Shown: positions 44,374 through 53,655 of the stretch, piece after piece
Position numbering within the stretch: position 1 is the first letter of the stretch
Layout: every line of letters begins with the position of its first letter
Assembly: GCF_000017805.1 (NCBI RefSeq)
Contig: NC_009767.1
Location: 5,314,001-5,378,000, forward strand
Length of the DNA stretch: 64,000 bases
Reading direction: 5' to 3'
DNA from: Roseiflexus castenholzii DSM 13941
Lineage (GTDB): Bacteria > Chloroflexota > Chloroflexia > Chloroflexales > Roseiflexaceae
Position numbers and translations under genes: made by a program
The notes under the pieces: model-generated
The model's input: only the letters and a program-made list of their open reading frames with translations
Told to the model about the DNA's origin: nothing
Database searches by the model: none

Positions 44374-46194
44374 CTACAACCGTTCTCCGAACTCACCGCT
44401 ACGGCGCTGGAAGTACCAATAGCCGATCGCCAGCGTTGCGAAGGCGGTCAGCAGAACGCGCAGCACACTGTCGAGCGCAGGCAGGTTTGGCGTAGGAATC
44501 TGACCGAACGCAACCGCGTTGCCATACAGGATTTCGCGGTAGAACTCGATCAGCGACGCCATCGGGTTCAGCCAGCGCACCAGCTGCGCCAACGGACCGG
44601 CGACCCGGTCGAGTGCATAGATGACCGGTGTAAGAAAAAACCAGAACTGAATGAAAATGCCGATCAGGTGGACCGTATCGCGGTAGCGCACCGCAAGTGC
44701 GCTGAGGAACAATGCCACTCCTGCCAGAAAAATAGTTTGAATGCCGATCAACACCGGCAGATACACAAATGTCCACGAGAAGTTCGTCCAGGCGCCGATA
44801 GCGCGCAGCGGCGCATACATCCACTGAACCGCCGCCATCACCAGCAGCAGCATCGGCAGCGACAGCACAAAATTCACCAGGCTGGAGAGCACCGCGACCA
44901 GCGGCAGCACCTCGCGCGGGAAGAACACTTTTTTGACCAGCGCGGCGTTGTCGATCACACTGCGCGCCCCACCGTTCACCGCCTCGCTGGCGAAGTTCCA
45001 GGGCAGCAAGCCGACCAGAAGGAACACTGGGAACATGGCGATATCCGCCTGAAAGAAGGCGCTGAAGACAAACCAGAAGACCAGCATCAGCAGGAGGGGT
45101 GCGAGTTGCGTCCAGAGATACCCGAGCGCGCTTCCTTTATAACGCACCTGCAAATCGCGCAGCACCAGGTTGCGGATCAGTTCACGATACGCCCAAAGTT
45201 CGAGGACTTTGCGCATCGCGCCGGCGCTCCGATCAATCGCCACGCCAGCCGCGCCGAACAGCACTCCGACAACCGTCGCCAGTGAAAGAAGGAGCGGAAT
45301 ACGCCGATCAACGGCACGTTCCGGCAGCGGTGCGCGGCTGGCGCGATAGGCATCACCCGGCGCGTCGGGAGCGAAGGCTGCTCCCAGATTACGGTACAGA
45401 TACGCCAGCGCTTCGCGGATCGCCTGCCGCCCCGCCGTCAACCGCAACAGGTCGGCGTCGATCTGTTGGAGCGTCGCACCGGTCGCCGTGGTGCGGCGTA
45501 TTTCCAGCGCAGGAATATCGATACGGGTCAACTGCGCCTCGCGCACTTCCAGGGCGCGAGCCAGGTCGCTCAACTCTTCCTGCGGCAGTTGATCAACGGT
45601 AATATACGCCGATACCGGTTCGACCGCCCGGTTGAGGGGAAACGCCTGCGTCCGAATAATTTCGCGCAACAGGCGCTGAAATGCTGTTTCCGGCTGGCGA
45701 CCCTGGAGCGCTTCGGTCAGTTCCCAGCCCATCAGATTACGCAGAATCTCGCGCCCACCGGCGGCGCGTACCGCGCGCGCCAACGTTTCTGCCGCTTCGT
45801 CCGCCACCACTTGCGCTTCGAGCGGCGCGCGCCCGATGGCAATGATCTCGACCCGCCCATCAGAATACGGCACAAAACGCACCGCATACGTTGGACCGCC
45901 GAGGTCAGGGCGGCGCGCCCTGAGCAACTCAAACGCCTGCATCTCAACAGCGCGGTAATCATCGTCTGGTTGACCGTCGGTATACAACTCATGGTAGCGC
46001 CCAACGGCGTCAATCTGCACCGTCGCGACCGTTTCATAACGGATCGGCTGCGAAAGAATGCGCGGCGCAGCCGCAGCCAGCGCACCCAGCGCACATACCA
46101 GCAGCCAGAGCCACTGGTAAAGACGCAATGGTCCCCGTTGGCGACTCAATGCCACGATCCAGGTTGCAGGCGCTGCAAGACGTGCCATGCTCAT
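44374..46194 (-). CDS. Fusion of Wzz-like domain and ABC-2 polysaccharide export permease
   Basis: The protein has 606 residues. The N-terminal half (1-330) looks like a Wzz/chain-length determinant: a membrane helix at about 28-47, an extracytoplasmic mixed domain, and a second helix (LLLSLATVVGVLFGAAGVAI) at about 300. The C-terminal half (340-606) is an ABC-2 permease of the Wzm/KpsM/TagG type: LWAYRELIRNLVLRDLQVRYKGSALGYLWTQLAPLLLML, PWNFASEAVNGGARSVIDNAALVKKVFFPREVLPL and LIEFYREILYGNA. Length control and export in one chain is unusual. No ATPase (Wzt) gene is adjacent and none is seen in the operon. Confidence 0.82.
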   Translation of the reverse strand: MSMARLAAPATWIVALSRQRGPLRLYQWLWLLVCALGALAAAAPRILSQPIRYETVATVQIDAVGRYHELYTDGQPDDDYRAVEMQAFELLRARRPDLGGPTYAVRFVPYSDGRVEIIAIGRAPLEAQVVADEAAETLARAVRAAGGREILRNLMGWELTEALQGRQPETAFQRLLREIIRTQAFPLNRAVEPVSAYITVDQLPQEELSDLARALEVREAQLTRIDIPALEIRRTTATGATLQQIDADLLRLTAGRQAIREALAYLYRNLGAAFAPDAPGDAYRASRAPLPERAVDRRIPLLLSLATVVGVLFGAAGVAIDRSAGAMRKVLELWAYRELIRNLVLRDLQVRYKGSALGYLWTQLAPLLLMLVFWFVFSAFFQADIAMFPVFLLVGLLPWNFASEAVNGGARSVIDNAALVKKVFFPREVLPLVAVLSSLVNFVLSLPMLLLVMAAVQWMYAPLRAIGAWTNFSWTFVYLPVLIGIQTIFLAGVALFLSALAVRYRDTVHLIGIFIQFWFFLTPVIYALDRVAGPLAQLVRWLNPMASLIEFYREILYGNAVAFGQIPTPNLPALDSVLRVLLTAFATLAIGYWYFQRRSGEFGERL

Positions 46195-46197
46195 TGT

Positions 46198-47937
46198 CTA
46201 GCGAAATTCCACGACCACAACATCGCCGACTTCCCGCACAATGCGCAATTCCGGCGTTTCTGCCAACCGCTGCTCAACGACGCTCCAGCGGAAAGCGCGC
46301 GCGCCGTCGAACATGGGTTTTTCGAGCAGCAAATAGCGTATCCCAAGTTCGCGCAGTCGCTGCGCCGAGGCGCTGTCGGGGAATCCCCGCGAACGTTCGT
46401 TGAAATCCTGGAAGATTGGCGGAAGATGCGCCTGGTGCATAAAGGCGATCGTTCGCTTGCCATGCGTGAGCGTGCCGAACAAAATGAAGTAGTTGGTCGT
46501 CGCATCAATAACCGGGACGAATCCAACTGTAAAATCGCCGGGCTGCCGGGCAAGCCAGTGATCAATCGGGCGTGGCGCCAGCGTTGTGTACTCGTTCATT
46601 CTCCCCGGCATCAAGTCCACTACTATCAACGCGACAATCGCACCGGAAAGCAATGCAGCAGACGATATTCTCAGGCGCGCAGCGCCGCCGAAACCATTCG
46701 TGAGACGCCCCGCTACACTCTTTCGATGAACCAGTCGCGCAGCGCCGATGCCCGCCAGCAACGCAACAAACAGGATCGTCACGATCCCGAAACGCGCCCA
46801 TACGCGCATAAGATTTATACCCGGCAACTGGTGCAGATAATATGCCGGCAGCCAGACCGGATGATCGCGATGCAGGGGAACATTCCCGATGTGGAGATCG
46901 GTGCCGAGCGACAGAACGGCAGCAACGAGCGCGGTGCCAATCCAGACCCACCGGCGATCAAAAGCGCGAAGCGCCGCCAGAGCCAGTATTCCGGGAACAA
47001 TGCCGACATACAGTGTTTTTTCGCCCCACAGCGTCTCAGGGCGCAACCGCTCGACATAGGTCCCCCAGAGTGGGTGAAGATGGGAGGGCGCCACAAAGTT
47101 CATCGGGCTTGCCGACCACATACGAGCAACGTCGAGATGGTAAGGTGTATAAATGCCATCGCGCGCCGTCATCAGATAAGGGGCAGCCGCCAGCAATGCT
47201 CCGACAAAGACAGCAGGAACCGCAAGCCAGACCCTGGATAACAGACTCACCCGGCGTGTCGCCAGCGTCAGCAGCGCATAAACCATCCCGCAGATCAGAC
47301 CGATCACCAGATAGTACTGCGATGCCGCACCGAGCAGAAATGTCGCACCGACCAGACCCGCAAGCGTCTTGCGATCCGGTTGTGATCGCAGCGACGAATC
47401 CAGCGCCCAGAAAAACAGTGGCAACGGATAGGTGCTGACAATCTGCGGATGACCGTAGCTATGCGCGAGACGAAACGGCGCCAGCATAAACGCCAGTCCT
47501 GCCGTCAGTCCTCCAATCCGACTGCCGGTAAGATGACGGACCCAAAGATACGCGCACACTCCTGAGAGGAGATGCGCCAGTGCAAGTTGCGCGTTGTACC
47601 CAAACACCGGACCGAACAGCCAGGTCAGCGGCGCAACTGCAATGTATCCGACATAAGGCACATCGGTGGCAGTCAACGCCAGACCATGAGGCGCATTGAT
47701 GCGCGGATCGACAAACGGCGACGCACCGGAACGCAACGCCTCAGCCATCCATCCTGCAGCATAGACATACTGAATATTGTCGCCAGGCCACCCTATGATA
47801 CGAGATGATGGCGCGGCAAGCACCGGATACATCATCGCCAGCGCTCCACAGACAAGGAGCGCCAGAACAACCCAGTCGCCGGACTGCATTCGTGCCGCCG
47901 TCTGCGCCCACGCGCGCATTCCTGCTATGCCGGCCAT
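46198..47937 (-). CDS. Multi-span membrane protein, PMT/YfhO-like
   Basis: The 579-residue membrane protein has about ten to twelve transmembrane helices and a C-terminal soluble domain (PDSASAQRLRELGIRYLLLEKPMFDGARAF...). The luminal loop motif YVYAAGWMAEALRSGASPFVDP and NAPHGLALTATDVPYVGY resemble membrane glycosyltransferases of the GT-C type (YfhO/PMT). The acceptor is presumably the surface polysaccharide. Its start overlaps the deacetylase gene's stop by 13 nt, and its stop is 3 nt before the Wzz-permease start, so all are in one operon. Confidence 0.75.
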   Translation of the reverse strand: MAGIAGMRAWAQTAARMQSGDWVVLALLVCGALAMMYPVLAAPSSRIIGWPGDNIQYVYAAGWMAEALRSGASPFVDPRINAPHGLALTATDVPYVGYIAVAPLTWLFGPVFGYNAQLALAHLLSGVCAYLWVRHLTGSRIGGLTAGLAFMLAPFRLAHSYGHPQIVSTYPLPLFFWALDSSLRSQPDRKTLAGLVGATFLLGAASQYYLVIGLICGMVYALLTLATRRVSLLSRVWLAVPAVFVGALLAAAPYLMTARDGIYTPYHLDVARMWSASPMNFVAPSHLHPLWGTYVERLRPETLWGEKTLYVGIVPGILALAALRAFDRRWVWIGTALVAAVLSLGTDLHIGNVPLHRDHPVWLPAYYLHQLPGINLMRVWARFGIVTILFVALLAGIGAARLVHRKSVAGRLTNGFGGAARLRISSAALLSGAIVALIVVDLMPGRMNEYTTLAPRPIDHWLARQPGDFTVGFVPVIDATTNYFILFGTLTHGKRTIAFMHQAHLPPIFQDFNERSRGFPDSASAQRLRELGIRYLLLEKPMFDGARAFRWSVVEQRLAETPELRIVREVGDVVVVEFR

Positions 47938-49790
47938 ACGGTCACCTCGACTGTCTCGCCGGCTGCCAGATCGAAGACCAGCATCGCGCCGCGAATGAGG
48001 GGGTTGACGGCGTCATTCGCGTGCTGCACCGTCGCCCGATGCGCGTCGAAGGGCAACCTGAGCGTCAATCCTGCCAGATTGCGCGCGCTGCGATTGGTCA
48101 CTGCCAGACGCAAAGGCGCTGCCTGGAAAGAATCGGCGTTCACGGGTTCGGATTTGTGCTCCTCGACATGCACCTGCGCCACTGCCTGCTGCCGGTCGGC
48201 AATCTCTGCCAGCGGCGCGATCCAGAGATCGCCAGCGTCACGGCGCGCGGCAGCGTACCGCACCACCTCGCTCCAGGCGGCAATCTGAGCCGGGCTGACC
48301 ACCTCCTCCGTATGCGCCCACAGGTCGATCATGCCACCGGCGGCAATTGCCCGCTCAATCACGTCCGGCGCCTGCGCAGCGCTGCGTTCGGTCAGGTAGA
48401 AATCCGGGCATGCCAGAATGGTTTCGTGCCCTGGAATGGGGCGGCAGTGCGGATCCTCCCGGCTCACAAGGTGATACTGCGGCTGGCGCGGATTCCAGTT
48501 GGTGCGGGTGACCGATGTGATGCCCGCTTCTGCCAGCGCCTGCCAGTTTGCGTAACTCATTCCGGCGCTGCTGCTCCAGGGAAACGCCAGCGACCGCGCT
48601 GATGGAACGCCACGTTCTGCGGCAACGGCACGCCACTCGGAAAGGTCGCTGCGCCACTCCTCGGCGCTGGCAAGCCCACCATACAGATGGCTGAACGTAT
48701 GGCTCTGAATATCGTGTCCCTCATGCTGCAAGATCGGAATCAGGTCGCCAAAGTACCAGGCGGGATCGGTTGCGACCGTGCCATACGGATCGGGCGAGAA
48801 CCAGGGCTGCTGCTGCCAGGCGTCGGTCTGCCAGCGATTGGCGCGGTTCGCCCAGGCAAACGTCGGATCGCCCATAAAGCGTCGCCGTTCACGGTTACCG
48901 CTCAGGAAATTGTACCCCGTCGCATAATACGTGGCGCGGATGCCGTAGGGACGGAAGAGGTCCACGGTGGTCGTCACCCCCTCGCGCATCCGCATCCCGC
49001 GCAGCACCGGATCCTGATCGAAGTTCGGGTCATCAACCGAGCGTGAGTGGATCAACCCGCCCATCGTCGTTTCCCAGTCGAACGAAAATGAGAGCGCCGC
49101 GCGCGCGCCGTTGGGCCAGGGAAGCACTGTCACTCCAGTCGGTCGCTCTGGCGACTGCGGCGGCATCTCGCCAGAAGCCGGAAAGCGTCCTGGACGGATG
49201 CGGATCGTATCCAGGTATATCCGGTCATCAGAGGCGGGATGGAACGAGACCGTGAGACGCACTGCGCCGGCAGGAGCAATAAACCCACCGCCAATCTGCG
49301 ACCAGGGCTGCACATCGGCGGGTCCATTCCAGCGCCGCACCTCCTGCCAGCCACTCCAATCGGTGCGCAGAACATCGCCTCCGGCGTCGATCCAGTGAAA
49401 CCCCAGACGCACCTGCGTCGCTGAGACCGAATCGGCGAGCGCCTGCGCGACGGCGCAGTACGACGCGCCAGGGCGCACAGCAACATCAGGGGTGCGCAGA
49501 TGGTTGGCAATGCCGAGCAACTGAAACGAACGCCCACGACCGGAAACGGTAAAGTCGCCGATCTGCACGCCGGTTGCTGCCGCACTCCACCCGACCGGCA
49601 GCAGCACGCCGGATGGGGCGCCTGGCGCCAGGTTCGCAAAATCGGGCGCTGCTAACAGATCGCCGGCAAGCAACGGCACAACCGCGCAGCGCCCGAGGCG
49701 TTCCTGCGTGAGCGCGATACTCGTCCCGATTAGCATGACGCCGAGCGCGATTGCCGCCATCACGCCCGCCCTTCGCCACATTTCCGTCAT
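47925..49790 (-). CDS. Polysaccharide deacetylase (NodB-like) with N-terminal beta domain
   Basis: The 621-residue protein has an N-terminal membrane anchor or signal (GVMAAIALGVMLIGTSIALT). A carbohydrate-binding-like beta-sandwich follows at about 40-215. The NodB deacetylase domain is at about 220-520: FSFDWETTMGG holds the metal Asp, GHDIQSHTFSHLYGG holds two His ligands, and LAFPWSSSAGMS is a further conserved strand. It probably removes acetyl groups from cell-surface polysaccharide outside the membrane. The ATG at 49790 is chosen over upstream in-frame positions because the signal sequence begins there. It is the first gene of the minus-strand polysaccharide operon. Confidence 0.85.
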   Translation of the reverse strand: MTEMWRRAGVMAAIALGVMLIGTSIALTQERLGRCAVVPLLAGDLLAAPDFANLAPGAPSGVLLPVGWSAAATGVQIGDFTVSGRGRSFQLLGIANHLRTPDVAVRPGASYCAVAQALADSVSATQVRLGFHWIDAGGDVLRTDWSGWQEVRRWNGPADVQPWSQIGGGFIAPAGAVRLTVSFHPASDDRIYLDTIRIRPGRFPASGEMPPQSPERPTGVTVLPWPNGARAALSFSFDWETTMGGLIHSRSVDDPNFDQDPVLRGMRMREGVTTTVDLFRPYGIRATYYATGYNFLSGNRERRRFMGDPTFAWANRANRWQTDAWQQQPWFSPDPYGTVATDPAWYFGDLIPILQHEGHDIQSHTFSHLYGGLASAEEWRSDLSEWRAVAAERGVPSARSLAFPWSSSAGMSYANWQALAEAGITSVTRTNWNPRQPQYHLVSREDPHCRPIPGHETILACPDFYLTERSAAQAPDVIERAIAAGGMIDLWAHTEEVVSPAQIAAWSEVVRYAAARRDAGDLWIAPLAEIADRQQAVAQVHVEEHKSEPVNADSFQAAPLRLAVTNRSARNLAGLTLRLPFDAHRATVQHANDAVNPLIRGAMLVFDLAAGETVEVTVWPA

Positions 49791-49832
49791 GTTCCATCCT
49801 GGCGGTGTGTTTCGCCATCGTTCAGACGGCGC

Positions 49833-49860
49833 ATTATAGCATACGAGAGGCGCGCGGCAA
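49833..49860 (-). promoter_or_regulatory. Promoter of polysaccharide operon
   Basis: On the minus strand TTGCCG (49855-49860) and TATAAT (49833-49838) are 16 nt apart, and TGC precedes the TATAAT. The operon's first start codon lies 43 nt downstream. Confidence 0.6.
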
Positions 49861-49956
49861 GAGGCGAGAGACAAGAGGCAGAAGAGGGGGTGAGCGATAT
49901 TCGCGCCCCTTCCTGTTCGGCGTGGATCGTCTGGCAAGGCGCGCAGTTCTCAGTTC

Positions 49957-49985
49957 TTGGTTCTTGGTTCTATTTGACGTATACT
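49957..49985 (+). promoter_or_regulatory. Promoter of msrA
   Basis: TTGGTT (49957-49962) and TATACT (49980-49985) are 17 nt apart. The -35 lies inside a short run of GTTCTTG repeats. Confidence 0.5.
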
Positions 49986-50016
49986 TGTGAAGAACCCATA
50001 ATGCAAAGGAGTTCTC

Positions 50017-50577
50017 ATGACCACCCAACCCATATCAAACCACGAAGTCGCCACGCTTGGCGGCGGATGTTTCTGGTGTCTCGAAGCCGTGTACGACGAA
50101 ATCGAAGGCGTCATCAGCGTCGAGTCGGGGTACGCCGGCGGGCATAAGCCCAACCCAACGTATGAAGAAGTATGCACCGGCAAAACCGGTCACGCCGAAG
50201 TAGTGCAGATCACCTTCGATCCGCAGGTCATCACCTTTCGCGACCTGCTCGACATCTTCTTCAGCATCCACGACCCGACCACCCCCAATCGGCAGGGCGC
50301 CGATGTCGGTCCGCAGTACCGTTCGATCATTCTGTACCACAACGACGAACAGCGCCGTATTGCCGAAGCAACGATCGCGGAGTTGAACGCGGCAAACATC
50401 TGGAATGCGCCAATCGTGACCGAAGTGCAGCCGTTTACCGTGTTCTGGATTGCGGAAGAGTATCACCAGGAATACTTTGCGAAAAATCCATACCAGGGGT
50501 ACTGCATGGCCGTCGTTGCGCCCAAGGTGCTGAAAGCGCGGAAGAAATTCGCCGACCGGATCAAAACGAAACGTTGA
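50017..50577 (+). CDS. msrA: Peptide methionine sulfoxide reductase A
   Basis: The 186-residue protein has the catalytic motif GGGCFWCLEAVYDEIEGV with the active Cys at about residue 18. It also has the conserved GYAGG, YEEVCTGKTGHAEVV and GPQYRSII segments. It reduces methionine-S-sulfoxide in proteins. A resolving Cys of the tail type is suggested by QGYCMAVV. AAAGGAG lies 6 nt before the ATG. It converges with the next gene, 2 nt away. Confidence 0.95.
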   Translation: MTTQPISNHEVATLGGGCFWCLEAVYDEIEGVISVESGYAGGHKPNPTYEEVCTGKTGHAEVVQITFDPQVITFRDLLDIFFSIHDPTTPNRQGADVGPQYRSIILYHNDEQRRIAEATIAELNAANIWNAPIVTEVQPFTVFWIAEEYHQEYFAKNPYQGYCMAVVAPKVLKARKKFADRIKTKR

Positions 50578-50579
50578 CG

Positions 50580-51284
50580 TCAGATTCCCGCCAGGAACGC
50601 GACAGCCGCTGCCGCGACAGGCACGCTCAGGTTGTCCGTTCCGTGTGGCGACACGGCTTCGACAGCAGTGGCGACGGCGGCGCCGAGGAACGCAGCGCCA
50701 ACCACACGGATCGGATCGGCGACAGGCGCAAACGGCGCCCACGCCGATCCCGGCAGGAACAGCATGGTCAACAGCATCGCAATCGCGCTCGCTGCAAACA
50801 TCATCGCCGACCCTTCCAACGTGCGCGTGCTTTGCCCGATAGTATATCGGCGCTTGCCGATGCGCTGACCGGTGAGCGCCGCCAGTGCATCGCCCCACGT
50901 CATCGCCATAACGCCAGCCGTCGCCGCCACACCGCGATCCACAGGACCTTGCGGACGCCACAGGAAGGCGAAGATCAGCGTGATCGCCAGTGCGAAGTAG
51001 ATCGTGCCGGGTGAACTGTCCTCACGGTCCATCGCGCGCACAATCCGATAGCGATAGAGGATAAAGTTGACGAAGATAAAGGTGGCGAAGGGAATGATGC
51101 CAATCTCCCAACGATCAAACAGCGCCAGGATGCCAAAGACCCACATGCCTGCGCCGATGTGGATCATCTTGCGCGTCAGATCGGCAGGGAGACCGGCGAA
51201 GCGGTGCAACACCTCACCAAAGAGCAGCAACCCAATCGCGTAGGCATACGAGATACCAAGACCAATCCACTCACTCGTGGTCAT
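50580..51284 (-). CDS. Phytol/dolichol kinase-like membrane protein (CDP-diglyceride synthetase superfamily)
   Basis: The 234-residue protein has about seven transmembrane helices. The conserved cytoplasmic motif LTRKMIHIGAGMWVFG and the active-site-like WGDALAALTGQRIGKRRY match the phytol kinase (VTE5) / dolichol kinase / CdsA superfamily. In a phototroph the likely role is phosphorylating phytol or geranylgeraniol for bacteriochlorophyll or lipid metabolism; a polyprenol substrate for glycan synthesis is the alternative. The substrate is inferred. Confidence 0.75.
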   Translation of the reverse strand: MTTSEWIGLGISYAYAIGLLLFGEVLHRFAGLPADLTRKMIHIGAGMWVFGILALFDRWEIGIIPFATFIFVNFILYRYRIVRAMDREDSSPGTIYFALAITLIFAFLWRPQGPVDRGVAATAGVMAMTWGDALAALTGQRIGKRRYTIGQSTRTLEGSAMMFAASAIAMLLTMLFLPGSAWAPFAPVADPIRVVGAAFLGAAVATAVEAVSPHGTDNLSVPVAAAAVAFLAGI

Positions 51285-51343
51285 TGACGACTCCGTTGTC
51301 TTCTTTGCACGGTTCCTGAGATCGCGGGCATCTTAACCGCATA

Positions 51344-51624
51344 ACACCAATGACGATTGACGATGCCGCAGGCTTGTCATTCCGAGCGCAGCGACTGGTC
51401 ATTCCGAGTGCAGCGACTGGTCATTCCGAGCGCAGCGACTGGTCATTCCGAGCGCAGCGACTGGTCATTCCGAGCGCAGCGACTGGTCATTCCGAGCGCA
51501 GCGACTGGTCATTCCGAGCGCAGCGACTGGTCATTCCGAGCGCAGCGAGGAATCGAAGCGGGTCGCGCACGCCCCCTCGCGCTGCGCGGGGTGACCATGC
51601 CGGATGGTCACAGGGAATTGGTAT
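51344..51624. mobile_element. MITE-like element, copy 4, with internal minisatellite
   Basis: The 281-bp element has left end ACACCAATGAC and right end GGAATTGGTAT, diverged versions of the terminal repeats of the other copies. GACGATTGACGATGCCGCA and GGGGTGACCATGCC are shared. It differs by eight tandem copies of a 22-bp unit (TCATTCCGAGCGCAGCGAC plus TGG) at about 51375-51550, present once in copies 2 and 3. Confidence 0.8.
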
Positions 51625-51884
51625 AAGAGTTGCGCGGGTCGGCGGGACGTTATGCGTCGGCGTCTGTTACAACCATGCCGCCGCCTACTCCTCATTATCG
51701 GGGACGTCCCCCAAACCCCTCATGTCGAGCAAAGCACAGGATTGAGCCTTCTGCCACAGCGCCCGCCGCCGTTACGCGCATCGCAACGCACTCGTTCCGA
51801 TTGAGAGAATCGTTTTGGCGCAGCGCCAGGCGCTGCACAGTGACCGCTGTTGCCAGCCTATGCGACGCCTTGCAATGATTCAGA
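51625..51884. other. Spacer downstream of glcE
   Basis: The spacer is GC-rich with no gene, terminator or repeat that I can support. Confidence 0.4.
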
Positions 51885-53171
51885 TCAGACCCCTGGCAAA
51901 AACCTTCCTGGATTGAGCAACCGCAGCGGATCAAACTCTTCACGGATGCGCCGCATCACCTCGATACCTTGCGGTGGCGCCCCCCAGCGCGGCGTGTCGG
52001 GGAGCGTCGTCGCCACCCATTGAACTCCCGGCAGGTCCGCAAGCATGCTGGACAGTGATGCAGACGTAATCGAGCGCACCCGCAGGTACAGAATGCCGCT
52101 CAGTGCTCGCGCATCGATCACAACGGATGCGCCCGCACCCGCAGCAGCGGCTTCACACCGGACAACCACATCCGCAACATCCGCCGGCAACACCGATACC
52201 TTCACCACCGCTTCATCAGGCGCCAGCACAGCCGTTTGCGACAGGTCGGCAATGCCAGCCCAAAGCGCCTCCGCCTCACTGCCATTGAGCTGCGCGACCG
52301 AGTGCACACCGTGGCGCCGCGCGAGCGCGCTCATATCACGCATCTGACGTTCGACCGCCTGCGGCAACCCCTCAGCCGCGAGCGCCAGCGCGCAGACGCC
52401 TGAATACCCCAACGCCGAGAGCGCACCACGGTTCAGGTATTCAGCGGCAACCGGCGCGAGTTGCGTGCCATCCAGTTCGTCGAGCGCCGCGAACGCTTGT
52501 TGGGACTCCGCAAACCGGCAAACGATGGTTCCCGCTGCGCGCGGCAATGGCAACAGCTTAAAATTCGCACTGGCGATAACCGCAAGCGTACCGAAACTCC
52601 CCAGGTAGAGTTTCATCATATCAAAGCCGCTGACATTCTTCACCACCATTCCGCCGCCGCGCGATAGACGCCCGCCGATTTCAACAACGGCAACGCCGAT
52701 CAGGACATCGCGCAGGGTCCCATACCCCAGGCGCCGCGGTCCGTCTGTAGCCGTGGCGATCAACCCGCCAATCGTCGCCCGATCCGGCAAAGGCGGATCG
52801 AGCGCCAGCATTTGCCCATGCTGCCGCAGGTACGCACGCAGGGCGCCAAATGTCATACCCGCCTCGACCGAAATCGTCAGATCATCAGGAGTATGCGCCA
52901 GCACCCGGTCGAGACGCATTGTGCGCACCACCAGATCGAGCCGACTCGGTGAAGCGCCGATCAGTTGCTGCGTTCCGCCGCCCCATGGCGCAAGCGCCGC
53001 GCGATGTTCCGCTGCCACGCGCATAACCGTCTGCAACTCTTCGATCGTACCGGGGGTGACGACGCATGCCGGTCGGACAGCCTGCACGCTGAATGCAGCC
53101 AGTGATTCGGCGTCGTCTTGAACGGATTCTGAAGGAAGGACAGAACGGAGTGCATCGCTCAGGTGTGTCAT
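51885..53171 (-). CDS. glcE: Glycolate oxidase subunit GlcE (FAD-binding)
   Basis: The 428-residue FAD-binding oxidase has the PCMH-type flavin domain: AALAPWGGGTQQLIGASPSRLDLVV, PPLPDRATIGGLIATATDGPRRLGYGTLRDVLIG and VVKNVSGFDMMKLYLGSFGTL. It ends with the typical LRLLNPGRFLP. With GlcD it oxidises glycolate to glyoxylate. The third subunit GlcF (Fe-S) is not in the window. The ATG at 53171 is chosen since the flavoprotein N-terminus (THLSDALR) begins there; frames further upstream run through the Uma2 gene. Confidence 0.9.
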   Translation of the reverse strand: MTHLSDALRSVLPSESVQDDAESLAAFSVQAVRPACVVTPGTIEELQTVMRVAAEHRAALAPWGGGTQQLIGASPSRLDLVVRTMRLDRVLAHTPDDLTISVEAGMTFGALRAYLRQHGQMLALDPPLPDRATIGGLIATATDGPRRLGYGTLRDVLIGVAVVEIGGRLSRGGGMVVKNVSGFDMMKLYLGSFGTLAVIASANFKLLPLPRAAGTIVCRFAESQQAFAALDELDGTQLAPVAAEYLNRGALSALGYSGVCALALAAEGLPQAVERQMRDMSALARRHGVHSVAQLNGSEAEALWAGIADLSQTAVLAPDEAVVKVSVLPADVADVVVRCEAAAAGAGASVVIDARALSGILYLRVRSITSASLSSMLADLPGVQWVATTLPDTPRWGAPPQGIEVMRRIREEFDPLRLLNPGRFLPGV

Positions 53172-53187
53172 AGGACGCCCAATTCTT

Positions 53188-53586
53188 TCAGAATGCCCAG
53201 AACAGTTCAATGAACTTCTCGCCACGGTCGCGCTCGTCACTCTCTGGGGAGATAATTTCCACCACCAGATCCGCCGCGCCATCGAGGAACGATGGCTGAA
53301 GCAGACCCACGCATTCTTGAGCAATGAAGAGAATATCTGGCTCTCGCCCGCTTGGACGTGTGGGCAATCGCATCAGGAAAGGCACATCCAGAATCAACCC
53401 CTGTGGATGCCGTTCCAGATAGTGTTCCAGCACCCGCACCGGGAAAACCTTGAGCAGTTGATGATCGCTGCTCGCCAGGGACATCAGAATGACCTGCCCA
53501 TCCACCCACTCGGCGTGGTTGTCTTCATCGCGCTCCGCAAGAAAATCCTCCCACGTCCGGGGGCGTTGGACGCACAACCGGTTCAA
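53188..53586 (-). pseudogene. Truncated Uma2-family (DUF820) nuclease-like gene
   Basis: The 132-residue protein resembles Uma2/DUF820 proteins (PD-(D/E)xK-like fold, usually about 190 residues). Visible are HAEWVDGQVILMS, REPDILFI and ADLVVEIISPESDERDRGEKF. The normal C-terminus (EYAAAGVPEYWLID-like) is missing: after EKFIE the frame reads LFWAF and stops 17 nt before glcE. Such genes are often numerous and lineage-expanded in Cyanobacteria and Chloroflexota. The gene is probably a remnant that inserted between glcD and glcE. Confidence 0.75.
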
Positions 53587-53655
53587 TCTGCGCGTGCTCT
53601 GTGTCTGGAAATGATGTGGCCATACGATGAATGCCGCCAGTACGCTACCGACCTC

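Noticed and set aside
45466..47241. Plus-strand 591-residue open frame
   Set aside because: It lies antisense to two well-supported membrane-protein genes and is Arg/Gln-rich with no domain; high GC leaves long antisense frames open.
49834..50028. Short frames between the deacetylase gene and msrA
   Set aside because: No ribosome-binding site or similarity; the region is better explained by two divergent promoters.
51350..51745. Open frame with repeated SERSDW peptides
   Set aside because: It is the 22-bp minisatellite of MITE copy 4 read in frame; no coding signal.
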